Shown here one piece after another: positions 24,336 to 32,566 of a stretch of 44,345 nucleotides of DNA. The stretch is from an uncultured Bacillota bacterium (lineage in GTDB: Bacteria > Bacillota > Clostridia > Peptostreptococcales > Anaerovoracaceae). Made by a program: the position numbers and the translations under genes. The DNA lies in NCBI GenBank assembly GCA_949292945.1, contig CASFAX010000012.1:1-44345 (forward strand), read 5' to 3'. The notes beneath the pieces were generated by a model. The model saw only the letters and a program-made list of their open reading frames with translations. It had not been told where the DNA came from and did no database searches. The first letter of the stretch is position 1; every line of letters starts with the position of its first letter.

Positions 24336-25900
24336 TTCGTTTCCTCTACTGTATAATCCGTAATTCCGGCTCCCGTGTTAGGAGATATGAGAGAGTATAC
24401 CGTGTCCGCCCCGAATGCCAGAAGCAGTATGCAGCACAAAGGCACTGCCGCTTTCTTCGGTATCCGCTTGAATATCTCGTCGAACAGCGGCGCCAGCACG
24501 TATACGAAAGCGCATCCTCCCAGGCCGAACACAAGAAGTCCTTCGGCGCACACTCTTCCCTTTATGTTCAGGAAGTATCCGGAATAGTTCCACCAGTACG
24601 TGTGCTGCGTCTCCCACAGGAATGTGGCCACACTGTATTCCACCACTCCGCAGAGTATTACCGTAAGGACGAACATTAGAGCAGGCCTGTCGGCAAACCT
24701 TCTTAAAAGCACCAGAACCAGAACTCCTCCGCTTCCGTATATCGGCAGCCACGGCCCGTGGAAAAATCCCCTGTTTACGAATACACCGTCGTTGAACAGG
24801 TGAAGCGAAACCTCCCAGCACCAGCCGATGAAGGAAAACACGAAGAACATGAGTATGAGAGACGTAAGGGTATAATTTCTGTGATAGTCTATTATTATCC
24901 AGTTTCTTCCCCTGTCGTTGTAGAGAGGGTTCTTTTCCACCGGATATTCAATGAGTCCTTCAGTCTCAGGATAAAGGTATTCGTCGTTTAAAAGTCCTGC
25001 AAGCTCGAGACCGTCCGCCTTGGCTTTGGCCCTGAGCTGATAGTACATCTCACCGTATACGGTATCCATGTACGGGGTTATCCACACCCATTTCAGAATC
25101 CCTAACGGCACTATGATGTTAAGAGCGTACCATCCGATATATGAAAGATCCAGGATGAAGGCTTTCCACTTATACCCCTTCATCATCTTCCTTGACAGCC
25201 TGAAAACGTCCCGGTGATTCATCTCCGGATTTTCAGCCAGGATATAAGGTATCATCTTATATGAATAGCTCTTTATTATTCCGCCTATTATGGTAAAATC
25301 CCACAGAAACAGGAACAGTGATTTCTTGAGCATTATGAGACCTATTCTGGCTCCCTTTTTCGCCCGCCACGGGAAGAATACCCGGTCAAACTTCACTTCA
25401 CCGTAGTTTCTGTTTTCCATTATGAACCGGCAGTGTCCCACCTGAATCACGTTTACTATGAATATGGAAAACATGACCGACAGAAAAACTCCCACCATGA
25501 TCACTATACCTTCGCCGAACCTGTCCTTGAACACCATGTCGTTGACGGAGTTCAGGGTTCCGTAAAGTACAGATTTATCCGCCGTTATGGCGTTATACAC
25601 CTTGGCCAGGACGCCTTTCTTTGGAGTGTAGTGATCCCCAAGGAAGGTAAGGAATTCAGCCTCGTCGGTGCCCTCCGCCGCCGTCTCTATGCTGTTATAC
25701 CAGTCGTTGATAATGTTGGCGTTGGAGTTGGTGTAAAGACGTCCGCTGTTTATTCCCGCTATATCCGTAGTCTGGGTTCTGAAGTTAAGTCCCGTAGTCA
25801 GCAGCGTGACCAGGATCATGACTCCAACTACCCGCCAGTAGTTCTTTTTAAGCGCACGCTTACCTGCCCTCTTAATCTCTTTTCTCTTCCACTTCCACAT
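24332..25900 (-). CDS. DUF975-PF06541 fusion membrane protein
   Basis: 522 residues. The N-terminal ~310 residues resemble DUF975 proteins: a basic start (KWKRKEIKRAGKRALKKNYWR), first helix, a long outside loop (~residues 40-125), then helices with ENPEMNHRDVFRLSRKMMKGYKWKAF-type sequence, a DUF975 hallmark. Residues ~345-500 are a PF06541 domain with FIGWCWEVSLHLF, RGFFHGPWLPIYGSGG and WWNYSGYFLNIKGRVC, paralogous to the protein at 20757-21569. Neither part has a known function. The gene overlaps DUF3842 by four bases and follows the phosphoesterase by 27. Fusion suggests the two families act together in one membrane complex. Confidence 0.8.
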   Translation of the reverse strand: MWKWKRKEIKRAGKRALKKNYWRVVGVMILVTLLTTGLNFRTQTTDIAGINSGRLYTNSNANIINDWYNSIETAAEGTDEAEFLTFLGDHYTPKKGVLAKVYNAITADKSVLYGTLNSVNDMVFKDRFGEGIVIMVGVFLSVMFSIFIVNVIQVGHCRFIMENRNYGEVKFDRVFFPWRAKKGARIGLIMLKKSLFLFLWDFTIIGGIIKSYSYKMIPYILAENPEMNHRDVFRLSRKMMKGYKWKAFILDLSYIGWYALNIIVPLGILKWVWITPYMDTVYGEMYYQLRAKAKADGLELAGLLNDEYLYPETEGLIEYPVEKNPLYNDRGRNWIIIDYHRNYTLTSLILMFFVFSFIGWCWEVSLHLFNDGVFVNRGFFHGPWLPIYGSGGVLVLVLLRRFADRPALMFVLTVILCGVVEYSVATFLWETQHTYWWNYSGYFLNIKGRVCAEGLLVFGLGGCAFVYVLAPLFDEIFKRIPKKAAVPLCCILLLAFGADTVYSLISPNTGAGITDYTVEETK

Positions 25901-25927
25901 ACGTTCTTTCCTCTTTTAATTCAAACA

Positions 25928-27106
25928 TCAGCCTTTAAAACTTATATCTATGATCATCACTTCGTTATCGGTTCCTATGCGCATGGGAGGGCCCCACACA
26001 CCGGCTCCCGATGTGACAAAGGATGTCATGTTTCCCTTTTTCAAAACTCCGTAAGGGTTATCCCATCCAAGCTTCACTGTAAGGTTTCCCGGGAAAATCT
26101 GGCCGTCGTGGGTGTGACCTGAAAGGTCTATATCAGCCCCTGCCGCCGCAAGCTCGGTAAGTTCGGCAGGCTGGTGGTCTACCACGATTACCGGCTTTGT
26201 CGTGTCGATGTCCCTTAAAAGCTCTTCGGGAGACAGTCTGGTTTCCCCTTCCTTTTCAGCCTTTGACCTGTCCTTCCTTCCGGCTATGTAGCATCCCTCG
26301 TCCGTCAGAACCACCTCGTCCTCAAGAAGGGTGATTCCTGCATCTTTCAGATATTGTCTGAACTTGCCGTCGCCTTTTGCCCCGCCGCTGAACGTAAACC
26401 CTGCAAGGATTTTCTCCTCTACGTCGTGATTTCCCCAGCAGGCGTATACGGGATACTTCTCCGTCATCTCCCTAAGGGTCTCCAGCATGGCCGTCTTATC
26501 CGGTATGGCATCGTACTCATTATCGAATATGTCCCCTGCTATTACCACTATGTCCGGGTCTTCCCCATCCACGGCATCTACCACCTTCTCCATGTAGGAT
26601 ACGGAAGAATTATATCCTATGTGAAGGTCTGCAAGGAGAGCTATTCTCATCTCATCTGTGTTCGCATGCTTTTCCACCGTAACGGCTTCATGGCGGACGG
26701 AAATGTCCCTGCCGTGGGTCAGGCCGTAGCCTCCTATGAGAAATACGGCCCCAATAACGCATATGCCTCCTGCGATAAACCTCCTCCTGTCAGGGTGACT
26801 TTCCTTCCATAGAGTCCTGTTCAGCACGAATCTGGCAAAGTCTCCTATGAGAAGAGATACTGCGCCGAGGAGCATTATTCCCGTCCAGTAATTGGCGATA
26901 AACTTAAGCCACCTGTGCACCGGATCCGCTGTAATGAGCATGCCTGTCAGCGGGCTCAATGCAAAAAACACATACACGGTTATGACGGCAGCCCATAAGG
27001 CGCGGTGATTCAGCCTGGCATGGCATGCTCCCATCCATCTTAAGAGCCTTATGACTATGTATACGTTAATTCCTATGTAAAACGGAGATAAAAATATGGC
27101 TATCAT
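25928..27106 (-). CDS. Membrane-anchored metallophosphoesterase
   Basis: 392 residues. Residues 1-~135 hold four or five membrane helices; the catalytic calcineurin-like domain follows with the full metal-site set: DLHIG, GDIFDNE, GNHDVEE, VVDHQP and SGHTHDGQ. This is the YaeI/YkuE-type plan, in which members act on lipid or phosphodiester substrates with two metal ions (Mn, Fe, Zn, or others). The catalytic domain follows a last helix, so its side of the membrane depends on the helix count. The ATG shares one base with the larC stop (TAATG). Link with nickel-cofactor genes is not understood. Confidence 0.88.
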   Translation of the reverse strand: MIAIFLSPFYIGINVYIVIRLLRWMGACHARLNHRALWAAVITVYVFFALSPLTGMLITADPVHRWLKFIANYWTGIMLLGAVSLLIGDFARFVLNRTLWKESHPDRRRFIAGGICVIGAVFLIGGYGLTHGRDISVRHEAVTVEKHANTDEMRIALLADLHIGYNSSVSYMEKVVDAVDGEDPDIVVIAGDIFDNEYDAIPDKTAMLETLREMTEKYPVYACWGNHDVEEKILAGFTFSGGAKGDGKFRQYLKDAGITLLEDEVVLTDEGCYIAGRKDRSKAEKEGETRLSPEELLRDIDTTKPVIVVDHQPAELTELAAAGADIDLSGHTHDGQIFPGNLTVKLGWDNPYGVLKKGNMTSFVTSGAGVWGPPMRIGTDNEVMIIDISFKG

Positions 27107-28332
27107 TATTTATCCGCGTCTTTCACCGCTTCTTCTATTAAATCCCTGGCCTCTGCCGGCGTTATATTCTCCTTACCAGCAAGCTCTCTTACGCTGTCAA
27201 ATTCAGCCTTTTTTCTGCATACGCCGTATCCTTCGGAAATCTTCGCCCTTACTTTAACTCCCGAAACCTCTCCGGAAACTTCCCTCCGCCTAAGCGTATA
27301 CCTTCCGAACTTCTGCGCTCTGATTCCTATGGACGAAGTATACCTGAACATGACCTCTGCAAGGTGCCTTCTCTCATCTTTCCTGCAAAGGCAGCAGAGC
27401 TTCACGGCAGGCCTGGACTTTTTCATGGTAATCGGCTCCGCATATGCGTCCAGAGCTCCTTCCTTTAAGAGCATTTCCATGGCAAAGCCCAAATCCTCTC
27501 CCGTCATATCGTCGAGATTCGCCGAAAGCTCGTATACTTCATCGTCGTATTCCGCATTTTCCGGTGAAGATTTCATCTCTTCACCGGAAAATACCCTGAC
27601 GCAGTTGGCATAGCTGTCAAAGCGCTTCATTCCCATTCCGTACCCTGCCGTCTCAACTGTCATTACAGGCATCGGGCCGAAGGCGTCCGCAAAATACTTT
27701 ATGAGGGCAGCTCCCGTCGGCGTGCAGAGTTCCGACTCCACCTTACCTGCATAACACGGAACGCCTCTTAAGATGAGTTCCGTCGCAGGAGCAGGCACCG
27801 GAAGAATGCCGTGGGCGCACTTTACGCTGCCGGAGCCCGTGTTTACAGGAGAAACCACAACCCTGTCAGCTCCTATTTCATCCATGAGCATGCAGCAGCC
27901 TGCAACGTCGGCAACGGCATCCAGACTTCCCACTTCGTGGAAGTGAACGTGCTCCATGTCCGTTCCGTGAACGGTGCTTTCAGCTTTCGCGATGATCTCG
28001 TAGACCTTCTTCGCATCAGACTTGACCTTGTCTGAAAGGCAAAGGCCGTCCAGAATCCCGTTTATATCGCCTACGCCGTGATGATGGTGTTCGTGATGAT
28101 GTTCGTGTTCGTGATGGTGGTCAAGCTCCTCTGCTCCGAATATCTCCACCCTCATATGAGTTCCGTGTACGCCGCAGCTTTCGGCCTTCTCAGCCTCTAC
28201 ATGAAGGCCCGGAACTCCCATGGCGTTCAGCTTTTCTATGAGTTCGGGGCGTCTTCCTGCGGCTTCCCAGAGGGCCGCCATGAGCATGTCTCCGGAGGCT
28301 CCCATTTCGCACTGTATGTACAAAGTCTTCAT
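27106..28332 (-). CDS. larC: Nickel-pincer cofactor nickel insertase LarC
   Basis: 408 residues in one frame. LarC uses CTP to insert nickel into the sulfurated pincer nucleotide. N-terminal MGASGDMLMAALWEA, then a His-rich run at residues ~71-85 (DHHHEHEHHHEHHHH) suited to nickel storage, HVHFHEVGSLDAVADV, CTPTGAALIKYF, and a C-terminal domain with ELSANLDDMTGEDLGFAME and RRREV. In Lactiplantibacillus plantarum full LarC needs a programmed frameshift; here the two halves are continuous with no shift. The gene starts one base after larB stops. Confidence 0.95.
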   Translation of the reverse strand: MKTLYIQCEMGASGDMLMAALWEAAGRRPELIEKLNAMGVPGLHVEAEKAESCGVHGTHMRVEIFGAEELDHHHEHEHHHEHHHHGVGDINGILDGLCLSDKVKSDAKKVYEIIAKAESTVHGTDMEHVHFHEVGSLDAVADVAGCCMLMDEIGADRVVVSPVNTGSGSVKCAHGILPVPAPATELILRGVPCYAGKVESELCTPTGAALIKYFADAFGPMPVMTVETAGYGMGMKRFDSYANCVRVFSGEEMKSSPENAEYDDEVYELSANLDDMTGEDLGFAMEMLLKEGALDAYAEPITMKKSRPAVKLCCLCRKDERRHLAEVMFRYTSSIGIRAQKFGRYTLRRREVSGEVSGVKVRAKISEGYGVCRKKAEFDSVRELAGKENITPAEARDLIEEAVKDADK

Positions 28333-29091
28333 CTACTTTTCTCCCATTCTGTTTATCATGCTGGCAAGGTATCCGGCTCCGAACCCGTTGTCTATGTTCA
28401 CTACGCTTACTCCGCTGGCGCAGGAATTCAGCATGGACAGCAGAGCCGTAACTCCGCCCAGAGCCGTTCCGTATCCCACGCTGGTTGGAACCGCGATGAC
28501 CGGACAGTCGGCCAGGCCTCCTATTACGCTTGCCAGGGCTCCTTCCATTCCTGCTATTGCGATTATGACGTTGGCGTTCATTATATCCTCTCCGTGAGAG
28601 AGAAGTCTGTGGATGCCTGCAACCCCCACGTCGTACAGCCTCTTCACCCGGTTTCCGAACACCTCAGCGGTAATGGCCGCTTCTTCGGCTACGGGAATAT
28701 CGCTGGTTCCTCCCGTGGCGACGAGGATGGTTCCGCTGTACTTTACCTCGCTCTTTTCTCCGACGATTCCGATTCTCGCATCGGAATGATATGTAAACGG
28801 AATATCCTTTTTGAAGTACTCCGCAGCCTCCCTGCTCATTCTCGTTATGAGCACGGATTTCTGTCCGCCTCCGTAAAGGGCGTGAGCTATGGTATCTATC
28901 TGCTCCGGGGTCTTTCCCGCGCCGTATATGACTTCGCTCATGCCCTGTCTTACGCCTCTGTGGCTGTCCAGGACGGCCATGCCCTCTATTTCCTCAAAGG
29001 GCTGAAACTTTATCTTAAGGAGAGCCTCCTCCACGGAGGTTTCACCTTTTGCGACCCCTTCGAGCAGGCTCCTCATTTCAGTCTGTTCCAT
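28333..29091 (-). CDS. larB: Nickel-pincer cofactor biosynthesis carboxylase LarB
   Basis: 252 residues. LarB carboxylates and hydrolyses nicotinic acid adenine dinucleotide to give the pyridinium dicarboxylate mononucleotide. The C-terminal half is PurE-like (VATGGTSDIPVAEEA, AGMEGALASVIGGLA, VPTSVGYG); the N-terminal part carries LDSHRGVRQGMSEVIYG, a family hallmark. Its ATG at 29091 lies inside the end of larE (14-base overlap), showing coupling. Confidence 0.95.
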   Translation of the reverse strand: MEQTEMRSLLEGVAKGETSVEEALLKIKFQPFEEIEGMAVLDSHRGVRQGMSEVIYGAGKTPEQIDTIAHALYGGGQKSVLITRMSREAAEYFKKDIPFTYHSDARIGIVGEKSEVKYSGTILVATGGTSDIPVAEEAAITAEVFGNRVKRLYDVGVAGIHRLLSHGEDIMNANVIIAIAGMEGALASVIGGLADCPVIAVPTSVGYGTALGGVTALLSMLNSCASGVSVVNIDNGFGAGYLASMINRMGEK

Positions 29092-29833
29092 GTCTTTCCT
29101 CCAAATCCATAACTACGCCGTCATAAAGCCCGCTGAGAGCCTTCCTTACATCGTCTCTCATGGCAAAGGCTCTTTCCATGTCTGATGCGGTAAGCTGTAG
29201 CTTTCCTGCTCCGCCCATATATCTTATTCTAAAATCGCGAAAACCCAGGTCTTTCAGGGCTTCTTCGGCTTTTTCCGTTCTCTCAAGCTTACCTTTTGTG
29301 ATTTCCTCACCTGCCGGAATCCTCGTTGCAAGGCAGGCATATGAAGGCTTATCCCAGGTGAAAAGACCGGCTTCCTTTGAAAGCCTCCTTACATCGGCCT
29401 TTGTAAGACCGGCTTCCTTAAGAGGGGACAAAACCTTCAGTTCGCTTATCGCCTTCATCCCCGGTCTGTCTCCCGCATCGTCGCTGGCGTTAGTCCCGTC
29501 GAGAAGTACCTGGTATCCGTCCCTCGCAGCGGCACCGGCGACGGCAGAAAAAATCCGCTTTTTGCAGTAGTAGCACCTGTCCGCAGGGTTTGACCTAACC
29601 TTATCGTCTGAAAGCACGTCGAGCTCCAGAACTTCAAGGTTAGCGCCTAATTCCTCCGTAGCCCTTCTGGCATCCTCAAGTTCAAAGGCAGGCTGAAACG
29701 CCGTCTTTACGTAATATGCTTTAACATCCGCTCCCGCCTCAAGGCCGGCATATAGAAGATAGACGGAATCCACTCCGCCTGAAAAACCCAAAGCCGCTTT
29801 CGGATGTTCTTTGAAAAAATCCCGTAACTTCAT
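29078..29833 (-). CDS. larE: Nickel-pincer cofactor sulfurtransferase LarE (iron-sulfur type)
   Basis: 251 residues, PP-loop ATPase with LGFSGGVDSVYLLY near the start and GTNASDDAGDRPGMKA after. LarE adds sulfur to the pincer precursor. The three cysteines C87, C90 (DRCYYCKK) and C167 (PSYACLATR) are all present. From published work, LarE of this type (as in Thermotoga) carries a 4Fe-4S cluster and can turn over, whereas L. plantarum LarE has only the last Cys and gives up its own sulfur. So this enzyme is predicted to be the cluster form. First gene of the operon; ~70 bases from a promoter. Confidence 0.94.
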   Translation of the reverse strand: MKLRDFFKEHPKAALGFSGGVDSVYLLYAGLEAGADVKAYYVKTAFQPAFELEDARRATEELGANLEVLELDVLSDDKVRSNPADRCYYCKKRIFSAVAGAAARDGYQVLLDGTNASDDAGDRPGMKAISELKVLSPLKEAGLTKADVRRLSKEAGLFTWDKPSYACLATRIPAGEEITKGKLERTEKAEEALKDLGFRDFRIRYMGGAGKLQLTASDMERAFAMRDDVRKALSGLYDGVVMDLEERHGTD

Positions 29834-29876
29834 CTCGCACCCCTTGTCTTCTTATCTTTAAGCATCTTGCCGCTAG

Positions 29877-29901
29877 ACATTTTGTAAAATGCACATTTTG
29901 T
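29877..29901. promoter_or_regulatory. Operator-like repeats at the lar operon start
   Basis: ACATTTTGT occurs at 29877-29885 and again at 29893-29901 (16 bases apart), and AAAATG-CA-CATTTT (29886-29899) is a perfect 6-2-6 inverted repeat between and within them. The site covers about +3 to +27 of the predicted transcript. This geometry fits a repressor. Regulator unknown. Confidence 0.5.
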
Positions 29902-29910
29902 CATAAGTAT

Positions 29911-29939
29911 ATAATACAGTACAACCCTCCCGATTACAA
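29911..29939 (-). promoter_or_regulatory. Promoter of the lar-coaBC operon
   Basis: Minus strand: -35 TTGTAA at 29934-29939, 17-base spacer, -10 TATTAT at 29911-29916. The -35 lies inside the loop of an 8-bp inverted repeat AACCCTCC/GGAGGGTT (29923-29930, 29955-29962). Confidence 0.6.
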
Positions 29940-29966
29940 TACTTCGATGAAAAAGGAGGGTTACAG

Positions 29967-29998
29967 AAAAAGACGCTCCGAAACACCGCCGGAACGCC
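29967..29998 (-). terminator. Intrinsic terminator after rplT
   Basis: On the minus strand GGCGTTCCG (29998-29990) pairs with CGGAGCGTC (29980-29972), two G-U pairs, followed by TTTTT (29971-29967). It closes infC-rpmI-rplT before the lar promoter. Confidence 0.8.
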
Positions 29999-30013
29999 CT
30001 TCATAATTCTTAT

Positions 30014-30373
30014 TTATTTTCCGCAGTTAGCTTTAGCTGTCTCGCAGAGCTGTGCAAAACCTGCAGCGTCGTGGATGGCCATCTCGGAGAGCATCTTTCT
30101 GTTGATTTCGATTCCGCTCTTCTTAAGACCGTCCATAAGTCTGCTGTAGGACATGCCGTTCATTCTTGCAGCAGCGTTGATTCTCGCGATCCACATCTGT
30201 CTGTACTGTCTCTTCTTCAGCTTTCTTCCTACGTATGCGGAGCGGAGAGCTCTCATTACAGCCGGATTAGCTGCTCTGAAAACCTTGCTCTTAGCGCCGT
30301 AGTAGCCCTTAGCCTGCTTTAAAATCTTCTTATGTCTCTTATGTGCGTTAACACCCTTCTTAACTCTTGCCAT
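30014..30373 (-). CDS. rplT: 50S ribosomal protein L20
   Basis: 119 residues, normal length. Basic N-terminal half ([39 protein letters not shown]), then RRQYRQMWI-type sequence [21 protein letters not shown]20 binds 23S rRNA early in assembly and, in Bacillota, also binds the leader of its own operon to repress it. Last gene of infC-rpmI-rplT, 23 bases after rpmI. Codon use (GTT, GGT, AAG, CGT-poor) marks high expression. Confidence 0.98.
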   Translation of the reverse strand: MARVKKGVNAHKRHKKILKQAKGYYGAKSKVFRAANPAVMRALRSAYVGRKLKKRQYRQMWIARINAAARMNGMSYSRLMDGLKKSGIEINRKMLSEMAIHDAAGFAQLCETAKANCGK

Positions 30374-30396
30374 TTATATTTACCTCCTTACCTTTC

Positions 30397-30597
30397 CTAT
30401 TTAGCCATTGATCTCAACATTCTCTTCTCGTCAGCGCTGGACAGAGTGGTAGCCTTTCTCAGGCCTCTCTTTCTCTTAGCCGTCTTCTTAGTAAGGATGT
30501 GGCTCTTATATGCCTTATTTCTCTTAACCTTACCGCTTCCGGTAAGCTTCATTCTCTTGCATGCGCCTCTGTGGGACTTCATCTTATTCTTTGCCAT
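30397..30597 (-). CDS. rpmI: 50S ribosomal protein L35
   Basis: 66 residues, normal length, very basic; begins [20 protein letters not shown], with [20 protein letters not shown] further on, both typical. The usual KTHR near the N-terminus is KSHR here. Lies between infC and rplT in the conserved order. Confidence 0.97.
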   Translation of the reverse strand: MAKNKMKSHRGACKRMKLTGSGKVKRNKAYKSHILTKKTAKRKRGLRKATTLSSADEKRMLRSMAK

Positions 30598-30629
30598 CTG
30601 ATTTACCCTCCTATAATAATCGTTATCGT

Positions 30630-31145
30630 CTACTTCTCCGGCTTAGGTGCTAAGAACATGGTCAGGCTTCTGCCCTCGAAAGTCGGCTTCTTATCGACTA
30701 CGCCGACTCCTGCGCAGATCTCCGCAAACTTATCCATTACCTCGCGGCCTCTGGCTGTATGGTCTCTCTCTCTTCCGCGGAAGCGAAGGGATACCTTCAC
30801 CTTGTCTCCGTCCTTTAAGAATTTAGATGCGGTGGCTGCCTTCACCTGTATGTCGTGATCCTCGATGAAAGTGCTGAGCCTGATCTCCTTTACCTGCATG
30901 GTTCTCTGCTTTTTCTTCGCTTCCTTCTCACGCTTCTGAAGATCGTATCTGTACTTTCCGTAGTCGAGAAGCTTGCATACCGGCGGCTTCGCGTTAGGGG
31001 AAATGTTAACAAGGTCCAGCTTCTTCTCCTCAGCTAATGCCAGAGCTTCTTCTCTGCTGATGATACCTATCATTTCACCGTTTTCATCGATGACGCGCAG
31101 CTCCTTATCACGAATTTCTTCGTTGATCTTGTTCTCCTTGCTAAT
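30630..31145 (-). CDS. infC: Translation initiation factor IF-3, AUU start codon
   Basis: 171 residues reading [19 protein letters not shown] from an ATT codon at 31145-31143. AGGAGG at 31159-31154 lies exactly eight bases before it. The only in-frame GTG (31154) overlaps that ribosome binding site and cannot be used. AUU starts in infC are known in E. coli and other bacteria, where IF-3 rejects non-AUG starts and so limits its own synthesis. Domains: N-terminal to ~residue 75 ([18 protein letters not shown]), linker, then C-terminal domain with [20 protein letters not shown] and [11 protein letters not shown]. First gene of infC-rpmI-rplT with an attenuated leader. Confidence 0.95.
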   Translation of the reverse strand: MSKENKINEEIRDKELRVIDENGEMIGIISREEALALAEEKKLDLVNISPNAKPPVCKLLDYGKYRYDLQKREKEAKKKQRTMQVKEIRLSTFIEDHDIQVKAATASKFLKDGDKVKVSLRFRGRERDHTARGREVMDKFAEICAGVGVVDKKPTFEGRSLTMFLAPKPEK

Positions 31146-31153
31146 AACGAGCA

Positions 31154-31159
31154 CCTCCT
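31154..31159 (-). promoter_or_regulatory. Ribosome binding site that sets the AUU start of infC
   Basis: AGGAGG on the minus strand, eight bases before ATT 31145. A GTG starting at its last G is in frame but too close to be used. Confidence 0.85.
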
Positions 31160-31166
31160 GTGTAAT

Positions 31167-31273
31167 ATAAAAGCGGATACATGAAGTATCCGCTCACACG
31201 CACGCAAAAAGCGCACCGTTTTCAAAGTATTAACCCTGACAAATCCTTCTGTCCGCAGGGTGAGAAGCGGATA
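31167..31273 (-). promoter_or_regulatory. Attenuator in the infC leader (L20-leader-like)
   Basis: In the transcript, AGCGGAUAC (31194-31186) pairs with GUAUCCGCU (31180-31172) around a 5-nt loop and is followed by UUUU and AUAUU: an intrinsic terminator just before the infC ribosome binding site. Upstream, UAUCCGCU (31273-31266) is a second copy of the 3' arm and can pair with AGCGGAUA instead, which would break the terminator. This is the terminator/antiterminator design of Bacillota infC leaders, in which L20 binding favours termination. Confidence 0.75.
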
Positions 31274-31294
31274 ACTTCTTCTTCATACCCTAGT

Positions 31295-31323
31295 AGTTTA
31301 ACATCAGGAACCGGGCTTGTCAA
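31295..31323 (-). promoter_or_regulatory. Promoter of infC-rpmI-rplT
   Basis: Minus strand: -35 TTGACA at 31318-31323, 17-base spacer, -10 TAAACT at 31295-31300. The leader to the infC start is about 145 nt and holds the attenuator. Confidence 0.75.
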
Positions 31324-31405
31324 TGAGAAATTCCGCCGAATCCGCATCAAATTCAGCGGTCAGCGGTTTTTCGGGGGCATTTCCCTTTTTCGGGTCGCAC
31401 CATCG

Positions 31406-32554
31406 CTATTTTACGGTTACGATCTCGTAGCTTCTGCTTCCCAGGCCGATCTTTTCGCCGTGAGCGAGACATGTCTTATACTCGGTGTTCGGATTTGCGT
31501 TGTCAAAGTGGTCGTGGTGATCGCAAAAATCGTCCTTTGCCATTTCCTCCGTAAGCTGGGTGTTAGGCATAGGATCCTGCTTAAGGCATGCGTCAACGCA
31601 CGCCTGATCTAGTGCCAGAGGGTCAAAGGATGCAAAAATTCCTATGTCAGGAAGGATAGGCACGTCGTTTCCGGAATGGCAGTCACAGGTAGGCGATATG
31701 TCGCAGACTACGGAGATGTGGAAGTTAGGTCTTCCGTCCACTACAGCCTTTGTGTACTCGGCCATGCGGCAGTTAAGCTCCTTTACGGCAGCATCCTGAG
31801 CAAAATCGATGGCGTCGAAATTGCAGGCTCCTATGCACCTGCCGCAGCCTACGCAGTTTTCCTCGTTCAGCGTCATCTTCCCCGTAGTTTCATCAAAGTG
31901 AAGGCCGTCGTTGGCGCATTCCTTGAGACATCTTCTGCATCCGCGGCACTTTTCAGCATCTATGATAGGCTTGCCGTTGCAGTGCTGATCCTTCTTTCCG
32001 GCTCTGGAGCCGCAGCCCATTCCAATGTTCTTTATGGTTCCGCCGAATCCCGTCATCTCGTGGCCCTTGAAGTGGGTGAGGGAAATGAAGACGTCGGCAT
32101 CCATAACGGCATGACCTATCTTCGCTTCCTTTACGTATTCTCCGCCTTCAACGGGAACTGCTATGTCGTCGGTACCCTTAAGTCCGTCACCTATTATTAC
32201 AGGACATCCTGCGGAAAGGGGCGTAAATCCGTTCTCCCATGCGCAGTAAAGGTGTTCGAGAGCGTTCTTTCTGCTTCCCGGATAGAGGGTGTTGCAGTCG
32301 GTGAGGAAAGGCTTTCCTCCAAGGCTCTCAACCGTATCCGCAACAGCCTTTGCGTAATTCGGCCTCAAAAAGCTCATGTTTCCCAGCTCGCCGAAGTGCA
32401 TCTTTATGGCTACGAACTTTCCGTTCATGTCTATTTTATCGATTCCGGCAGTTTTAATGAGGCGCTTTAACTTATCAGCAGGTCCTTCGTCCGGTCTGCA
32501 CCTGAAATCGGTGAAATAGACCTTTGATTTATTCTGACAGTCTCTGTTTTCCAT
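31406..32554 (-). CDS. DUF362 protein with two 4Fe-4S motifs
   Basis: 382 residues. The DUF362 part (residues 1-~190) has FVAIKMHFGELGNMSFLRPN, a family hallmark, and THFKGHEMTGFGGTIKNIGMG. Two ferredoxin motifs follow: CRGCRRCLKEC and CVGCGRCIGAC (residues ~205-255). A last part ends with several His/Cys/Asp residues (DDFCDHHDHFDN). These proteins are common in anaerobes and probably carry electrons in an unidentified reaction. It follows the hydrolase gene by 12 bases and is last in the DUF308-tgt operon. GGAGAT precedes the ATG. No clear terminator was found after it. Confidence 0.88.
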   Translation of the reverse strand: MENRDCQNKSKVYFTDFRCRPDEGPADKLKRLIKTAGIDKIDMNGKFVAIKMHFGELGNMSFLRPNYAKAVADTVESLGGKPFLTDCNTLYPGSRKNALEHLYCAWENGFTPLSAGCPVIIGDGLKGTDDIAVPVEGGEYVKEAKIGHAVMDADVFISLTHFKGHEMTGFGGTIKNIGMGCGSRAGKKDQHCNGKPIIDAEKCRGCRRCLKECANDGLHFDETTGKMTLNEENCVGCGRCIGACNFDAIDFAQDAAVKELNCRMAEYTKAVVDGRPNFHISVVCDISPTCDCHSGNDVPILPDIGIFASFDPLALDQACVDACLKQDPMPNTQLTEEMAKDDFCDHHDHFDNANPNTEYKTCLAHGEKIGLGSRSYEIVTVK

Positions 32555-32566
32555 ACTAAATCTCCT

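Noticed and set aside
27106-28332. Programmed frameshift in larC as in L. plantarum
   Set aside because: The gene is continuous in one frame over both halves; no shift is needed.
28078-29112. Plus-strand open frame of 344 codons opposite larB and larC
   Set aside because: Shadow frame with no domain; larB and larC are unmistakable.
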